Shown here piece after piece: positions 50,295-59,661 of a stretch of DNA of 64,000 nt. The stretch comes from an uncultured Gammaproteobacteria bacterium. GTDB taxonomy: Bacteria > Pseudomonadota > Gammaproteobacteria > Rariloculales > Rariloculaceae. Every line of letters starts with the position of its first letter. Within the stretch, counting starts at the first letter, position 1. The notes below the pieces were generated by a model, which was given only the letters and a program-made list of their open reading frames with translations, had not been told where the DNA came from and made no database searches. The position numbers were made by a program, and so were the translations under genes. The DNA is taken from positions 1 to 64,000 of the forward strand of contig CAMPKU010000001.1 of the NCBI GenBank assembly GCA_946887385.1. The letters are read 5' to 3'.

Positions 50295-52148
50295 TCAATC
50301 CAGCTCGAACTCGTTCTGCCAAGAGTCGTCCTTCTCCACTGCGGGCTGCTTGTGCTTTTCGAGCACGAAGTTTTCAACCACGAGGCAGTCCATCTCCGTG
50401 CGCATGAAACAGCGGTAAGCATCCGTCGGCGTACACACGATCGGCTCGCCGCGGACGTTATACGACGTATTCACGAGCACGCCACAACCGGTGCGCCGCT
50501 CGAACGTCTTCAACAGCCGGTAGTAGCGCGGATTCGTTTCTTCATGAACGGTCTGAATCCGCGCCGAATAGTCGACGTGCGTGATGGCCGGCAACTCGGA
50601 GCGCTTCAGCTTCAGCTTCTCGATGCCGAACAGCTTCTGCTGCTCGTGGGTGAGGTCGACGCGCAGCTCCTTGCGCACGGGAGCGACGAACAGCATGTAC
50701 GGGCTTGGTTTGTCGTGCTCGAAGTAGTCGCTCACTCGCTCCGCGAGCACCGAAGGCGCGAACGGGCGAAACGACTCGCGGTATTTGATCTTGAGGTTCA
50801 TGACCGATTGCATCTTGGCGCTGCGCGGATCGCCGATGATCGACCGGCAGCCGAGGGCCCGTGGGCCGAACTCCATGCGTCCCTGAAACCAGCCGATCAC
50901 CTGCTCGCCCTCGAGAAACTCTGCAACTTTCTCGAACAGCTCGTCGTCGGGCAGCTCCGTGTAAACGGCCCCCTGCGCTTGAAGCTCGCGCTTGATCTGC
51001 TCCCGCGAGAAGCTCGGTCCCAAATACGAGCCGCTCATGGGATCGTGGCCGTTCACGTAACGCGGTTTGCCGTCGTACACGTGCCAGACGACCGCGGCAG
51101 CGCCCACGGCGCCGCCCGCATCGCCGGCCGCAGGCTGGATCGAGATGTCCTCGAACGGTCCTTCGCGGAGGATTCGGCCGTTCGCCACGCAGTTCAGCGC
51201 GACGCCACCGGCGAGACACAGATGCTGCTCGCCCGTCTCGCGATGCAACGTGCGCGCGAGACGCAGGACGACTTCTTCGGTCACGACTTGGATCGAGGCC
51301 GCGATGTCCATCTCTCGCTGCGTGAGCGGGCTCTCGGCAGGTCGCCGCGGGCCGCCGAACAAGCGGTCGAAGCGCTCGTTCGTCATCGTGAGGCCGGTGC
51401 AGTAATTGAAGTACTGCATCGCCAACTGGAACGTGCCGTCCTCTTTGAGGTCGAGCAAGTTGTCCATGATCAGGTCGACGTACTTCGGCTGACCGTAGGG
51501 AGCGAGGCCCATGAGCTTGTACTCGCCCGAGTTCACCTTGAAGCCCGTGAAATACGTGAACGCCGAATAGAGCAGCCCCAACGAGTGCGGGAACTGTATT
51601 TCCCAGAGGGGCTCGAGCGATGCGCCGTTGCCGCGCCATGCGGACGTCGTTGCCCATTCACCGACGCCGTCGAGGCACAGCACGGCCGCGCGCTTGAAGG
51701 GGCTGAAGTAAAATGCCGACGCGGCATGCGACTGATGATGCTCTGCGAACAATAGCGGCGGCAGTTGTTTCGAGGTACAGCCGCCGAGCTCGGCCAGCTC
51801 TTTGCGCAGCGTGGTCTTTAGATAGACCTTCTCCTTGAGCCAAACCGGCATCGCCGCGAGAAATGAACGAATGCCGTGCGGTGCGTAGTTTAGATACGTC
51901 TCCAACAGCCGTTCGAATTTGACGAGCGGTTTGTCGTAGAAGACGACACGGTCGAGGTCTGCGATCGAGAGACCGTTGGCCTCGAGGCAATAGCGGATCG
52001 CATGCCGAGGGAATCGCGGATCGTGCTTCTTACGGGAGAAGCGCTCTTCCTGCGCCGCCGCAACCAGTTGGCCGTCGCGAAGCAACGCGGCCGCGCTATC
52101 ATGATAATACGCCGAGATCCCAAGGATGTTGGACGGTCTTGCGTCCAT
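50295..52148 (-). CDS. Carbamoyltransferase (NodU/CmcH/SxtI family)
   Basis: 617 residues. N-terminal Kae1/YrdC-like ATPase fold: ILGISAYYHDSAAALLRDGQ, the metal-binding histidines in EHHQSHAASAF, LCLDGVGEWATTS and LAGGVALNCVANG. The C-terminal carbamoyltransferase domain has EFGPRALGCRSIIGDPR, FRPFAPSVL and NTSYNVRGEPIV. It makes carbamoyl-AMP from carbamoyl phosphate and ATP and carbamoylates a sugar hydroxyl. First gene of a four-gene minus module. No clear sigma-54 element precedes it (a partial match is listed as rejected). Confidence 0.93.
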   Translation of the reverse strand: MDARPSNILGISAYYHDSAAALLRDGQLVAAAQEERFSRKKHDPRFPRHAIRYCLEANGLSIADLDRVVFYDKPLVKFERLLETYLNYAPHGIRSFLAAMPVWLKEKVYLKTTLRKELAELGGCTSKQLPPLLFAEHHQSHAASAFYFSPFKRAAVLCLDGVGEWATTSAWRGNGASLEPLWEIQFPHSLGLLYSAFTYFTGFKVNSGEYKLMGLAPYGQPKYVDLIMDNLLDLKEDGTFQLAMQYFNYCTGLTMTNERFDRLFGGPRRPAESPLTQREMDIAASIQVVTEEVVLRLARTLHRETGEQHLCLAGGVALNCVANGRILREGPFEDISIQPAAGDAGGAVGAAAVVWHVYDGKPRYVNGHDPMSGSYLGPSFSREQIKRELQAQGAVYTELPDDELFEKVAEFLEGEQVIGWFQGRMEFGPRALGCRSIIGDPRSAKMQSVMNLKIKYRESFRPFAPSVLAERVSDYFEHDKPSPYMLFVAPVRKELRVDLTHEQQKLFGIEKLKLKRSELPAITHVDYSARIQTVHEETNPRYYRLLKTFERRTGCGVLVNTSYNVRGEPIVCTPTDAYRCFMRTEMDCLVVENFVLEKHKQPAVEKDDSWQNEFELD

Positions 52149-52364
52149 TGTCGGCCAGGCACCCTCCCCCCAGAGTTGCCATTACCATCCATTTATCGTG
52201 CCAAGCCCTTCGGCCGGACGGCCGGGCGAGCCACGCCATCGCGTGGCGGCCTCGCGTTGCATGGTCGGCGGCGACGGCAGGGGGGCGCGACACCCGTCGT
52301 CCGCAGCGTGCGGCCGGCGCGCGTTGGAGCTTTTGGAACGGATTCCACAGCTTGCGAGGCCGGC

Positions 52365-53867
52365 TCAATCGGCCGTCCGCAGACCGTTGCCCTTCGCCGC
52401 GGCGCTGCGCCAGAGCGTGTACGCGGCGAGCGCGAGCAGCGCGGGCAGCAGCGGATGCTCGGCGGCCAAACGCCACGGATCGTCGAACAAGTTCACGGTG
52501 TTACGCAGCGCTCGCTCGAAGATCGGGCCAAGCACAAAGCCGATCAAGAACACGACGAACGGAATCTCGAGCTTGCGCAGGAGATAGCCGAGCCCGCCGA
52601 AGGCCAGCACGATGCCGATCCCGAACATCGAGCCCGTCGACACGTAGGCGCCCGTGACGCACAAAAGCGCGCCTGTCGCCAAGATCAGCGGCCGCGGCAC
52701 GGCGAGAAAGCGCACGAAGAAGCGCAGACCCACGCTTCCGAGCGCAAGATTCGCCACGTTGGCCAACAACAGCGACGCGAAAAGGCCGTAGATGACCGCG
52801 CCGTTCTGCTGCATCACGAACGGGCCCGGCGTGATGCCGTGAATCAGGAATGCTCCCACGATCAATGCCGTGGTGGCGCTGCCCGGAATGCCGAGCGTCA
52901 GGAGCGGAATGAGGCTCGCGCCGATGACGGCGTTGTTTGCGGACTCGACGGCGGCGATGCCTTCGATCTGGCCCGTGCCGAAACGCTCCGGCGTCCTGGA
53001 CGCGCGCCGCTCGGCCCCATACGCAAGGAACGCGGCCACCGACGCGCCCAAGCCCGGCAGCGCTCCGACGATCGTGCCGATGGCCGAGCCGCGCAGGATC
53101 GCGCGGGCGCAGCCGCGCAGCTCGCGCCAGGACAGGCGGTCGTCGTCGCGTGGCCCGAGCTCGATGCGTGTGACGCCTGTGCTCCGGTTGCCCTGGAAGT
53201 GATCCTCGAGCTGCACGAGAATCTCGCCGAGCGCGAGCACGCCGATGCCCACGGCGACGAGCGGAATGCCGTCGAAGAGGTCGAGTGCGCCGAAGGTGAG
53301 CCGCTCGCCGCCCGTTTCGATATCGAGGCCTACCGTAGCGAGCAGCAAGCCGAGCGCGAGCGCAAACAATCCCTTCGCGAGCGACCGGCCGAGCAAACCG
53401 GCGATAAACGCGAACGCGAACACGAGCACGCCCAAAATCTCCGGCGGCCCCATGCGCAACGCCCAGACGGCGAGCGGTGCCGCGGAAAGAATCAGCACGA
53501 GATCCGCGAACATGTCGCCGGCCACGGAAGAGTAGAGCGAGGCTTGCAGCGCCTTGCGCGGCTGGCCTTGCTGCGCGAGCGGATACCCGTCGAGCGCCGT
53601 CAGCGCCGACGACACTTCGCCCGGCGTGTTGATCAAGATCGACGCGATCGCGCCGCCGTACTCGCCGCCCTTGTGCACGCCGAGCAAAAATGCGATCGCA
53701 GTCACAGGGCTCATCGCGAACGTGAGCGGCACTGCGATGGCGATGGCCGTGGGCGCGCTCATGCCGGGGATCGCGCCCACGACGATGCCGAGCGTCACGC
53801 CGAGCACGATGAAGGCGAGATTCAGCGGAGCGAAGGCGCCGGCCACGCCTGCAAGGACGACGTCCAT
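52365..53867 (-). CDS. tctA: TctA-family tripartite transporter, large membrane subunit
   Basis: 500 residues with about 12 helices. TctA signatures are GAIPGMSAPTAIAIAVPLTF, LGVHKGGEYGGAIASILINT, PGEVSSALTALDGYPLAQQG and the second repeat GALPGLGASVAAFLAYGAER with IPGSATTALIVGAFLIHGI. These secondary transporters use a periplasmic binding protein to import carboxylates or similar anions. The ATG at 53867 is 4 bases downstream of the TctB stop. Third gene of the transporter set behind a dioxygenase. Confidence 0.93.
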   Translation of the reverse strand: MDVVLAGVAGAFAPLNLAFIVLGVTLGIVVGAIPGMSAPTAIAIAVPLTFAMSPVTAIAFLLGVHKGGEYGGAIASILINTPGEVSSALTALDGYPLAQQGQPRKALQASLYSSVAGDMFADLVLILSAAPLAVWALRMGPPEILGVLVFAFAFIAGLLGRSLAKGLFALALGLLLATVGLDIETGGERLTFGALDLFDGIPLVAVGIGVLALGEILVQLEDHFQGNRSTGVTRIELGPRDDDRLSWRELRGCARAILRGSAIGTIVGALPGLGASVAAFLAYGAERRASRTPERFGTGQIEGIAAVESANNAVIGASLIPLLTLGIPGSATTALIVGAFLIHGITPGPFVMQQNGAVIYGLFASLLLANVANLALGSVGLRFFVRFLAVPRPLILATGALLCVTGAYVSTGSMFGIGIVLAFGGLGYLLRKLEIPFVVFLIGFVLGPIFERALRNTVNLFDDPWRLAAEHPLLPALLALAAYTLWRSAAAKGNGLRTAD

Positions 53868-53871
53868 GCAA

Positions 53872-54315
53872 TTACGGCAATGGCATCGCGAGCAGCGCGA
53901 CGAACACCAGCCACAGCGCGATCGGCGTGGTAAGAGCCGCGACGGCGAGCGGCACGAGTTTGACTCGTGCAAGCGCGAGCAACCCGGCCACGAGGACGGC
54001 GCCGCCGGGCACGTAGCCGACAAGCGCCATCAACGCATACGAGACGCCGAGCACCAAAGTGCACGCGCCGAGAAAGCGCAAATTGGCTGGTAACAGGCGC
54101 GCGTCTGTGCCGCTCGTGCGGCCCGCTCGCAGGCTCTCGAGCAGCATGCCGCACGCGGCCAGCGTGGCGAGCCCGGCCGCTACGTACGGCATGAAGGCCG
54201 GCGACAAGCCGCCGACCAGTGCGCCGCCGGTTACGTAGCGCGGAATCAGCACTGCGATGCTGAGCACTCCGCCCGCGATGAGCGCGATAGCCACGATGAG
54301 CTCGTCCCGGCGCAA
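53872..54315 (-). CDS. tctB: TctB-family small membrane subunit
   Basis: About 147 residues with four helices: LIVAIALIAGGVLSIAVLI, a loop with GGLSPAFMPYVAAGLATLAA, then ACTLVLGVSYALMALVGYV and a final pair near PLAVAALTTPIALWLVFVAL. Position between TctC and TctA and this topology identify it. The start is poorly marked: the first usable codon in frame is TTG at 54315; no good ribosome site is visible, and coupling to the overlapping TctC end is likely. Confidence 0.75.
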   Translation of the reverse strand: MRRDELIVAIALIAGGVLSIAVLIPRYVTGGALVGGLSPAFMPYVAAGLATLAACGMLLESLRAGRTSGTDARLLPANLRFLGACTLVLGVSYALMALVGYVPGGAVLVAGLLALARVKLVPLAVAALTTPIALWLVFVALLAMPLP

Positions 54316-54326
54316 GCGAAGCGAGC

Positions 54327-55286
54327 CTAACGCGTCACGCTTTGCACGGCGCGCGTGAGCACCACGGCCTCGGCCTCGAGTGCGGCGGTGACTGCTTCCG
54401 GCCCGAGATGATATTCGGGGTAGCGCAGCCGGCGAATGAGCGCCGTCATCGGCGGCGATTCGATCGCGGCAGAAAGCGCGCGTGCAAGTGTGGCCTTTAC
54501 ATCGGCCGGCAAGTGCGGCGGCGCGGACACGATGAACACGGCACACGAGGCCAAGTCGTAGCCTTGCTCGGCAAGCGTCGGCACATCGGGCGCCGTAACG
54601 AGGCGCTCGTTCTCGACGGACGCGATCACGCGCATCTTGCCAGCGGCCACGTAGTCGATATGCGGCCCACCCGAGAACGCGAAGTCGGCGTGTCCGCCCA
54701 AGATCGCCTGCATCGTCTCGCCGCCGCCTTGCACCGAGATCACGCGAAAGCGCACGCCGGCCACCTTCGCAATGTACTCGGTCACGATGCGCGTCAGCGG
54801 CGACTGTGAGGCAAAGATCGGCCGCTCGCCTTGCCGAGCGGCGGCGACGAGATCCGCCACGGTTCGGTACGGCGAAGCCGTGCTCGTGACGAGCGCGCAC
54901 TGGCCTTTGGAGACCGATGCAAGATGCGTGAAATCGGCCACGGAGTAGGTCGCGGCGCTCGGCGTGACTGCGGGAGTGCCGGTGTACGCGTGCGAGATCG
55001 TGAACCCCAAGCTGTAACCGTCGGGCGGCGCGTTCTTGAGCTGCGCGGCCATCACGCTGCCGCCGGCGCCGGTGCGGTTGTGCACCACCACGGGCTGGCC
55101 GAGCTCTGCCTCGAGCGAGCTCGCGAGCACACGCCCCAGCATGTCGGTGCTGCCCGCGGGATTCGAGCCGATGTAGAGATGTAGGGGGCGTTCTGGATAC
55201 GCGGCCGACGCGGTGCCGGCAGCGCCGCATAGCGCGGCGACGGCGACGAGCACGGCCGCGCGTCGCGCTACGGCCGGCCGGATCAT
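54327..55286 (-). CDS. tctC: TctC/Bug-family periplasmic binding protein
   Basis: 319 residues: signal peptide (about 1-29, cleavage near ASA|AYP), then the Bug start YPERPLHLYIGSNPAGSTDMLGR, VVVHNRTGAGGSVMAAQLKN, PPDGYSLGFT, SVQGGGETMQAILGGHADFA and VPTLAEQGYDL. It delivers the solute to TctAB. The ligand is not readable; the neighbouring TauD-type dioxygenases suggest an organosulfonate or an aromatic or hydroxy acid (inference). Transcribed after the dioxygenase with a 22-base gap. Confidence 0.92.
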   Translation of the reverse strand: MIRPAVARRAAVLVAVAALCGAAGTASAAYPERPLHLYIGSNPAGSTDMLGRVLASSLEAELGQPVVVHNRTGAGGSVMAAQLKNAPPDGYSLGFTISHAYTGTPAVTPSAATYSVADFTHLASVSKGQCALVTSTASPYRTVADLVAAARQGERPIFASQSPLTRIVTEYIAKVAGVRFRVISVQGGGETMQAILGGHADFAFSGGPHIDYVAAGKMRVIASVENERLVTAPDVPTLAEQGYDLASCAVFIVSAPPHLPADVKATLARALSAAIESPPMTALIRRLRYPEYHLGPEAVTAALEAEAVVLTRAVQSVTR

Positions 55287-55308
55287 GGCGCTGCTGCGGC
55301 GAGCCGTG

Positions 55309-56250
55309 TCATTGCTCCGCCTGCGCCGCTTCGGCGGGCCCGAGCACGCCGCCGACGATCGGCGTCGAAAACTTGCCGTCCACGCCCACGGGCACGTCGC
55401 CGACGAGCGTGACGCGATACAGCTGTCGGTCGAAGTCGGTGTCGAAGATGTCCTCCGGCGCGAGATGGGCCGTGGCGCGGTTGTCCCATATCGCGATGTC
55501 GCCCGCGTTCCAGCGGAATCGCGCCACGAACTCCGGCCGCACGCAGTGCTCCCACAACATCTCGAGCAGCAGCTGACTTTCGCGCGCGGTGAGACCGACG
55601 ATCTTGCGCAGGAATGCCGGGCTCACGAACAACACGCGCTCACCCGTTTCCGGGTGCACGCGGACGAGCGGATGCTCGGTCGAGAAGCTCGGGCGTTTCG
55701 TGTCTGTGAGCGCGCCCGTCGTTACCTTGCCGTAACCGTGAACGGCGCGCAGCGTGTCCAAAAACGTGCGCAGCCTAGGGGACAGCGCGTTGTACGCGGC
55801 CGCGAGGTTCGTGAACTGTGTGTCGCCGCCGTACGGCGGCATCGTCACGCCGCGCAGAATCGACGCGGCCGGCGGATTCAGCACGGTCGTGAGATCGGTG
55901 TGCCAGCCCGTCCATGGGCGGATTGGGTCCGGCTCGAGATGTGTATGCCGCTCGCGCCGCTTCGCAACCGAGTAAACCTCCGGAAACCCCGGCTCGTGGC
56001 CGTACAGCACATGGCCGATCGTCGGTTGCCCCAGCGTGCGCGCGAAAGTCACGTGCTGCGCATGGTCGAGGTGCTGGTCGCGAAAGAACACCACCTTCCA
56101 TTTCAGCAGCGCAGTGCGAATGGCGTGCACCGTGTCAGGGGACAGCGGTTGCTTCAAGTCCACGCCGAAGATCTCGGCGCCCGTGAACACCGACACGGGC
56201 CGCACCGTGGTCGAGCGCTGCTCTGCGTGCTGCCGTGATGGTGCAACCAT
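55309..56250 (-). CDS. TauD/TfdA-family dioxygenase
   Basis: 313 residues. Fe(II) ligands are in WHTDL (HxD) and a later His in RATAHLAPED; the 2-oxoglutarate-binding Arg lies near LYRVTLVGD. GAEIFGVDLKQPL and KVVFFRDQHLDHAQHVTFAR are the family start. It hydroxylates a substrate with 2-oxoglutarate, often taurine, sulfate esters or 2,4-D-like acids. First gene before tctC. A divergent paralogue begins 119 bases away. Confidence 0.9.
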   Translation of the reverse strand: MVAPSRQHAEQRSTTVRPVSVFTGAEIFGVDLKQPLSPDTVHAIRTALLKWKVVFFRDQHLDHAQHVTFARTLGQPTIGHVLYGHEPGFPEVYSVAKRRERHTHLEPDPIRPWTGWHTDLTTVLNPPAASILRGVTMPPYGGDTQFTNLAAAYNALSPRLRTFLDTLRAVHGYGKVTTGALTDTKRPSFSTEHPLVRVHPETGERVLFVSPAFLRKIVGLTARESQLLLEMLWEHCVRPEFVARFRWNAGDIAIWDNRATAHLAPEDIFDTDFDRQLYRVTLVGDVPVGVDGKFSTPIVGGVLGPAEAAQAEQ

Positions 56251-56368
56251 AGGGACCGCCAGCTCTTTTGCGTGAGTTTACAAGCCGTCTGCGGCTCTGC
56301 TATTAGAGGCTAGAGTGGCCGCAGCCGGCCCGACCGGTCAAGCCAATTCAAGACACGGGTCAAGACGC

Positions 56369-57208
56369 ATGCCGCAGCACCGCACCTCCATCACGATCAA
56401 GCCGTTGAATCCCGTCGTCGGCGCCGAACTGCACGGTCTCGATCTGCGGCAGCAATTGCCGGACCAAGACGTCCATGCGATCCAGAGCGCTCTCGATCGC
56501 TACCAGGTGGTGTTTTTTCGCGATCAGGACTTGAGCGCGGAGCAACATCTTGCGTTCGGCCGGCGGTTCGGCGAGCTGCACGTGCATCCGTCGGTGCGCG
56601 GCAAGCCGCGCGAGCAATGGACCGAAATCATGCCCGTGCACGCCGACGCCCACACCGCGCGCATCGCCGGCGACAAGTGGCACACCGACGTCTCGTGCGA
56701 CGAGAAGCCGCCGCTCGCGAGCATCCTGCATATGACGACGGTGCCTGAGAGCGGCGGCGACACGCTGTTCTCGAGCATGTATGCCGCTTACGACGCGCTG
56801 TCGGAGCCCATGAAGCGGCTGCTCACGGGCCTCACTGCCGCGCACGACGGCGCACCGAACTACGACGACCGCGCCGAACGCAGCCGCGAGACCAATGCGC
56901 ACCGCGTGAATCCCGTTGCGGTGCATCCCGTCATCGCCACGCATCCCAGGACGGGCAAGAAGACGATCTACGTGAACTCGACGTTCACTGTGCGCATCAA
57001 CGAGCTCACGCAAGCCGAGAGCGACGCAGTGCTCGAGCTCGTGTTTGCGCACGTGGCGCGGCCCGAGTTTCAGTGCCGCTTCAAGTGGCAGCCCAACTCC
57101 GTGGCCTTCTGGGACAACCGCGCCGTACAGCACTACGCGGTGTGGGATTACTACCCGGCCGTGCGCACGGGACGGCGCGTCACGATTCGCGGCGATCGTC
57201 CGTATTGA
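56369..57208 (+). CDS. TauD/TfdA-family dioxygenase, divergent paralogue
   Basis: 279 residues: GAELHGLDLRQQL, YQVVFFRDQDLSAEQHLAFG, metal ligands in WHTDVS and the His in RAVQHYAVWDY, then the oxoglutarate Arg in GRRVTIRGD. It is closer to taurine dioxygenase proper than the neighbour (SGGDTLFSSMYAAYDALSEP). No strong ribosome site is seen before the ATG. The 118-base divergent gap from 56251 shows no sigma-54 element. Confidence 0.9.
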   Translation: MPQHRTSITIKPLNPVVGAELHGLDLRQQLPDQDVHAIQSALDRYQVVFFRDQDLSAEQHLAFGRRFGELHVHPSVRGKPREQWTEIMPVHADAHTARIAGDKWHTDVSCDEKPPLASILHMTTVPESGGDTLFSSMYAAYDALSEPMKRLLTGLTAAHDGAPNYDDRAERSRETNAHRVNPVAVHPVIATHPRTGKKTIYVNSTFTVRINELTQAESDAVLELVFAHVARPEFQCRFKWQPNSVAFWDNRAVQHYAVWDYYPAVRTGRRVTIRGDRPY

Positions 57209-57305
57209 AGCACGAGCCACTCATGCTCATCGACGCGCTCGAGTCGACGGTGGTGATCTCGTCCGCGAGCTTGGCAACGGCGCGGCCGAATGCCATGGTT
57301 ACCCT

Positions 57306-57536
57306 ATGCGGATCGTCAACCCATTGAAGAAGCGCCCGCGTCGCCGGAGCGGAGCGGGCGGCGCTGGCGACTACGAGGCCGAGCTCGTGCGGCTATGCCG
57401 CGGGAATCGCCGCCAGGCGGATCGCCTCATCCAAGAGGAGATGGCGCGTTCGCCGGGCTTGACGCCCGCGGGCGCGGCACTCGCGCTCGTCACGCGTATC
57501 CGGCACGAGCGTGACCCGCACCTCTCGCGGCTGTGA
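57306..57536 (+). CDS. 76-residue hypothetical protein
   Basis: Strongly basic N-terminus (MRIVNPLKKRPRRRSG), then an amphipathic core with LVRLCRGNRRQADRLIQEE and LTPAGAALALVTRIRHERD. The core resembles short helical proteins encoded by many proteobacteria but I recognise no family. No good ribosome site is visible and it is short, so it may be incidental. The 165 bases from 57537 to 57701 contain nothing I can name. Confidence 0.4.
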   Translation: MRIVNPLKKRPRRRSGAGGAGDYEAELVRLCRGNRRQADRLIQEEMARSPGLTPAGAALALVTRIRHERDPHLSRL

Positions 57537-57701
57537 GCGCCTGCGCTTCCCCGCGCACCGCGTGCCTGAAGGCCGCAAGCTGCGCACTTCGCGCATTAAC
57601 GGTAGTCACATGGCGCGCCCGAGCATGTCGCCTATACAGGATTCCGGGTCGAGACTGAAGTAAGCTTTCGGCGCTGCCCAAGTGTCTGCAAGGAGACACG
57701 C

Positions 57702-59576
57702 ATGCGCGCACCGCAGGCTCTTGTGCTCGCTACGCTGCTGACCACGTTGCTCGCGGTTGGCTGCGAGCGAAATGCTCCGGCACCTTCGGCGGCCCCATCG
57801 TCCGCGCCGGCCGCTCCGACGGCCGAGCAAGCCGAGCGCGAAAGCGCGCGCTTGAACGACTGGCTCGACGCACGCTTCGAGGAGCAGCTCGACTTCAGCC
57901 CGCTCATGAAGACGCGGCTCGGCCGCAAGGACGACTACGACCGCATCGACGACGTCTCTGAAGCCGCCGACGAGGCGCGGCTTGCGTGGCTGCGGGCGAG
58001 CGTTGCCGAGCTCGAGCGAGAGTTCGATCGCAACCGGCTCACGCCTGAGGCGCAGACGTCGTACGACCTTTGGCGCTACGGGCTCGAGCGCGCCGAGGCT
58101 GCGCTGCCGTTTCGCCGGCGCGGCTACCTGTTCCATCAGATGAGCGGGCCGCACACGGGCTTGCCGCAGGCGCTGATCAACTTCCATCGCGTCGACGAGG
58201 AAGCCGACATGGTGGCGTACGTCACGCGGCTCGGCGAGCTCGGCCGCGCCCTCGAGCAGAGCCTCGAGCGCGCGCAGCTCGCGGCGAGCGAGGGCGTCCA
58301 CGCGCCGCGGTTTTCCTACGACGCCGTGATCCAGCAGTCACGCGCCGTCATCACGGGCGCGCCGTTCGGCGGCAGCGGCGATTCGCCGCTTTTCGCCGAC
58401 GTCAAAGCGAAGCTCGCGGGGCTCGTCGCGGGCGACAAGATCGATACCCCGCGCGCCGACGAGCTGCGCACCGCGGCGGCGACGGCGCTCGAGGAACGCG
58501 TCGGGCCCGTCTATGAAAAGCTCATCGCGTGGGCCGAGGCCGACCGCGCTATGAGCGACGAGATCGCAACGGGCGTTTGGCAACTGCCCGACGGGCCGGC
58601 GTACTACCTCGAGCGGCTCGCTTCGAGCACGACGACTTCGATGACGGCCGACGAAATCCACGAGCTCGGTCTGGCCGAGGTCGCGCGCATCCAGACCGAA
58701 ATGGAAGAGATCAAGCGCCGCGTCGGCTTCGACGGCACGCTCCGAGAGTTTTTCGCCTCGCTGCGCGGCGATCCGCAGTTCAAGTTTCCGAACACCGACG
58801 AGGGGCGCGAGGCATACCTACAAACCTCGCGAGATCATTACGCCGCCATCGAGGCACGGCTGCCCGAGCTCTTCGGCTTACTGCCGAAAGCGAAGCTCGT
58901 CGTCAAACGCGTCGAGGCGTTTCGCGAGCAGCCGGGGCAGGCGCAGCACTACGTGCCCGGCACGCCGGACGGCTCGCGCCCCGGCACGTACTACGTGCAC
59001 TTGATCGACATGACTTCGATGCCGAAGGTGGAGCTCGAGAGCGTCGCGTATCACGAAGGCATTCCGGGCCACCACATGCAGATCTCCATAGCGCAGGAGC
59101 TTACGGGCGTGCCCCAATTCCGCACGCTGGCCAACTACACGGCCTACACGGAAGGCTGGGGCCTTTACGCGGAGCGGCTGGCGAAGGAGATGGGAGCGTA
59201 CCAAGACCCGTACTCGGACTTCGGGCGGCTCGGCAGCGAGATCTGGCGCGCGATCCGGCTCGTCGTCGACACGGGCTTGCACGCGAAGGGCTGGACCGAG
59301 CAGCAGGCCGTCGAATATTTCCTCGCGAACGGGCCGACGTCCGAAGGGCAAGTGCGCGCCGAGATCCGCCGCTACATCGTCATGCCGGGCCAGGCGACGG
59401 CGTACAAGGTCGGCATGCTGAAGATCCTCGAGCTCCGCGAGCGCGCGCGCACGGCGCTTGGGCCGGCATTCGACATCCGCACATTCCACGACGTCGTGCT
59501 CGGCGGCGGCGCGCTGCCGCTGGCAATCCTCGAGCGGCGCGTCGACGACTGGATCTCGGCCGAGCGTTCGCGTTAA
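57702..59576 (+). CDS. DUF885-family lipoprotein, putative zinc peptidase
   Basis: 624 residues: lipoprotein signal with lipobox LAVGC (Cys20), a Pro/Ala linker and then the DUF885 domain. The metal-binding motif HEGIPGHHMQ begins at His451 (a HExxH-like HEGxPGHH), and EGWGLYAERLAKEM follows about 35 residues later with the third ligand Glu. These proteins are distant metallo-carboxypeptidase-like enzymes of uncertain substrate. AAGGAG lies 9 bases before the ATG. Placed tail-to-tail with treS. Confidence 0.9.
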   Translation: MRAPQALVLATLLTTLLAVGCERNAPAPSAAPSSAPAAPTAEQAERESARLNDWLDARFEEQLDFSPLMKTRLGRKDDYDRIDDVSEAADEARLAWLRASVAELEREFDRNRLTPEAQTSYDLWRYGLERAEAALPFRRRGYLFHQMSGPHTGLPQALINFHRVDEEADMVAYVTRLGELGRALEQSLERAQLAASEGVHAPRFSYDAVIQQSRAVITGAPFGGSGDSPLFADVKAKLAGLVAGDKIDTPRADELRTAAATALEERVGPVYEKLIAWAEADRAMSDEIATGVWQLPDGPAYYLERLASSTTTSMTADEIHELGLAEVARIQTEMEEIKRRVGFDGTLREFFASLRGDPQFKFPNTDEGREAYLQTSRDHYAAIEARLPELFGLLPKAKLVVKRVEAFREQPGQAQHYVPGTPDGSRPGTYYVHLIDMTSMPKVELESVAYHEGIPGHHMQISIAQELTGVPQFRTLANYTAYTEGWGLYAERLAKEMGAYQDPYSDFGRLGSEIWRAIRLVVDTGLHAKGWTEQQAVEYFLANGPTSEGQVRAEIRRYIVMPGQATAYKVGMLKILELRERARTALGPAFDIRTFHDVVLGGGALPLAILERRVDDWISAERSR

Positions 59577-59629
59577 GCGCCGGGTTCAAAGAGCATCGGC
59601 CACTTGCGCCGACGCGCGGTAGCGCGTCA

Positions 59630-59661
59630 ACACCGCCGCTACGATTCGCGCAGGGCAGTGA
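59630..59661. repeat. 32-base dispersed repeat, copy 2
   Basis: Same repeat as 48367-48398. In this place, on the opposite strand, it encodes the last seven residues and the TAG of the TreS fusion. Confidence 0.6.

Noticed and set aside
52188..52203. Minus-strand TGGCACGATAAATGGA upstream of the carbamoyltransferase.
   Set aside because: Good -24 box but GG instead of GC in the -12 position; not counted.
52002..53933. A 643-codon plus-strand open frame across the carbamoyltransferase start and TctA.
   Set aside because: Antisense to two clear genes; composition is dominated by Arg, Glu and Ala, with no recognisable motif.
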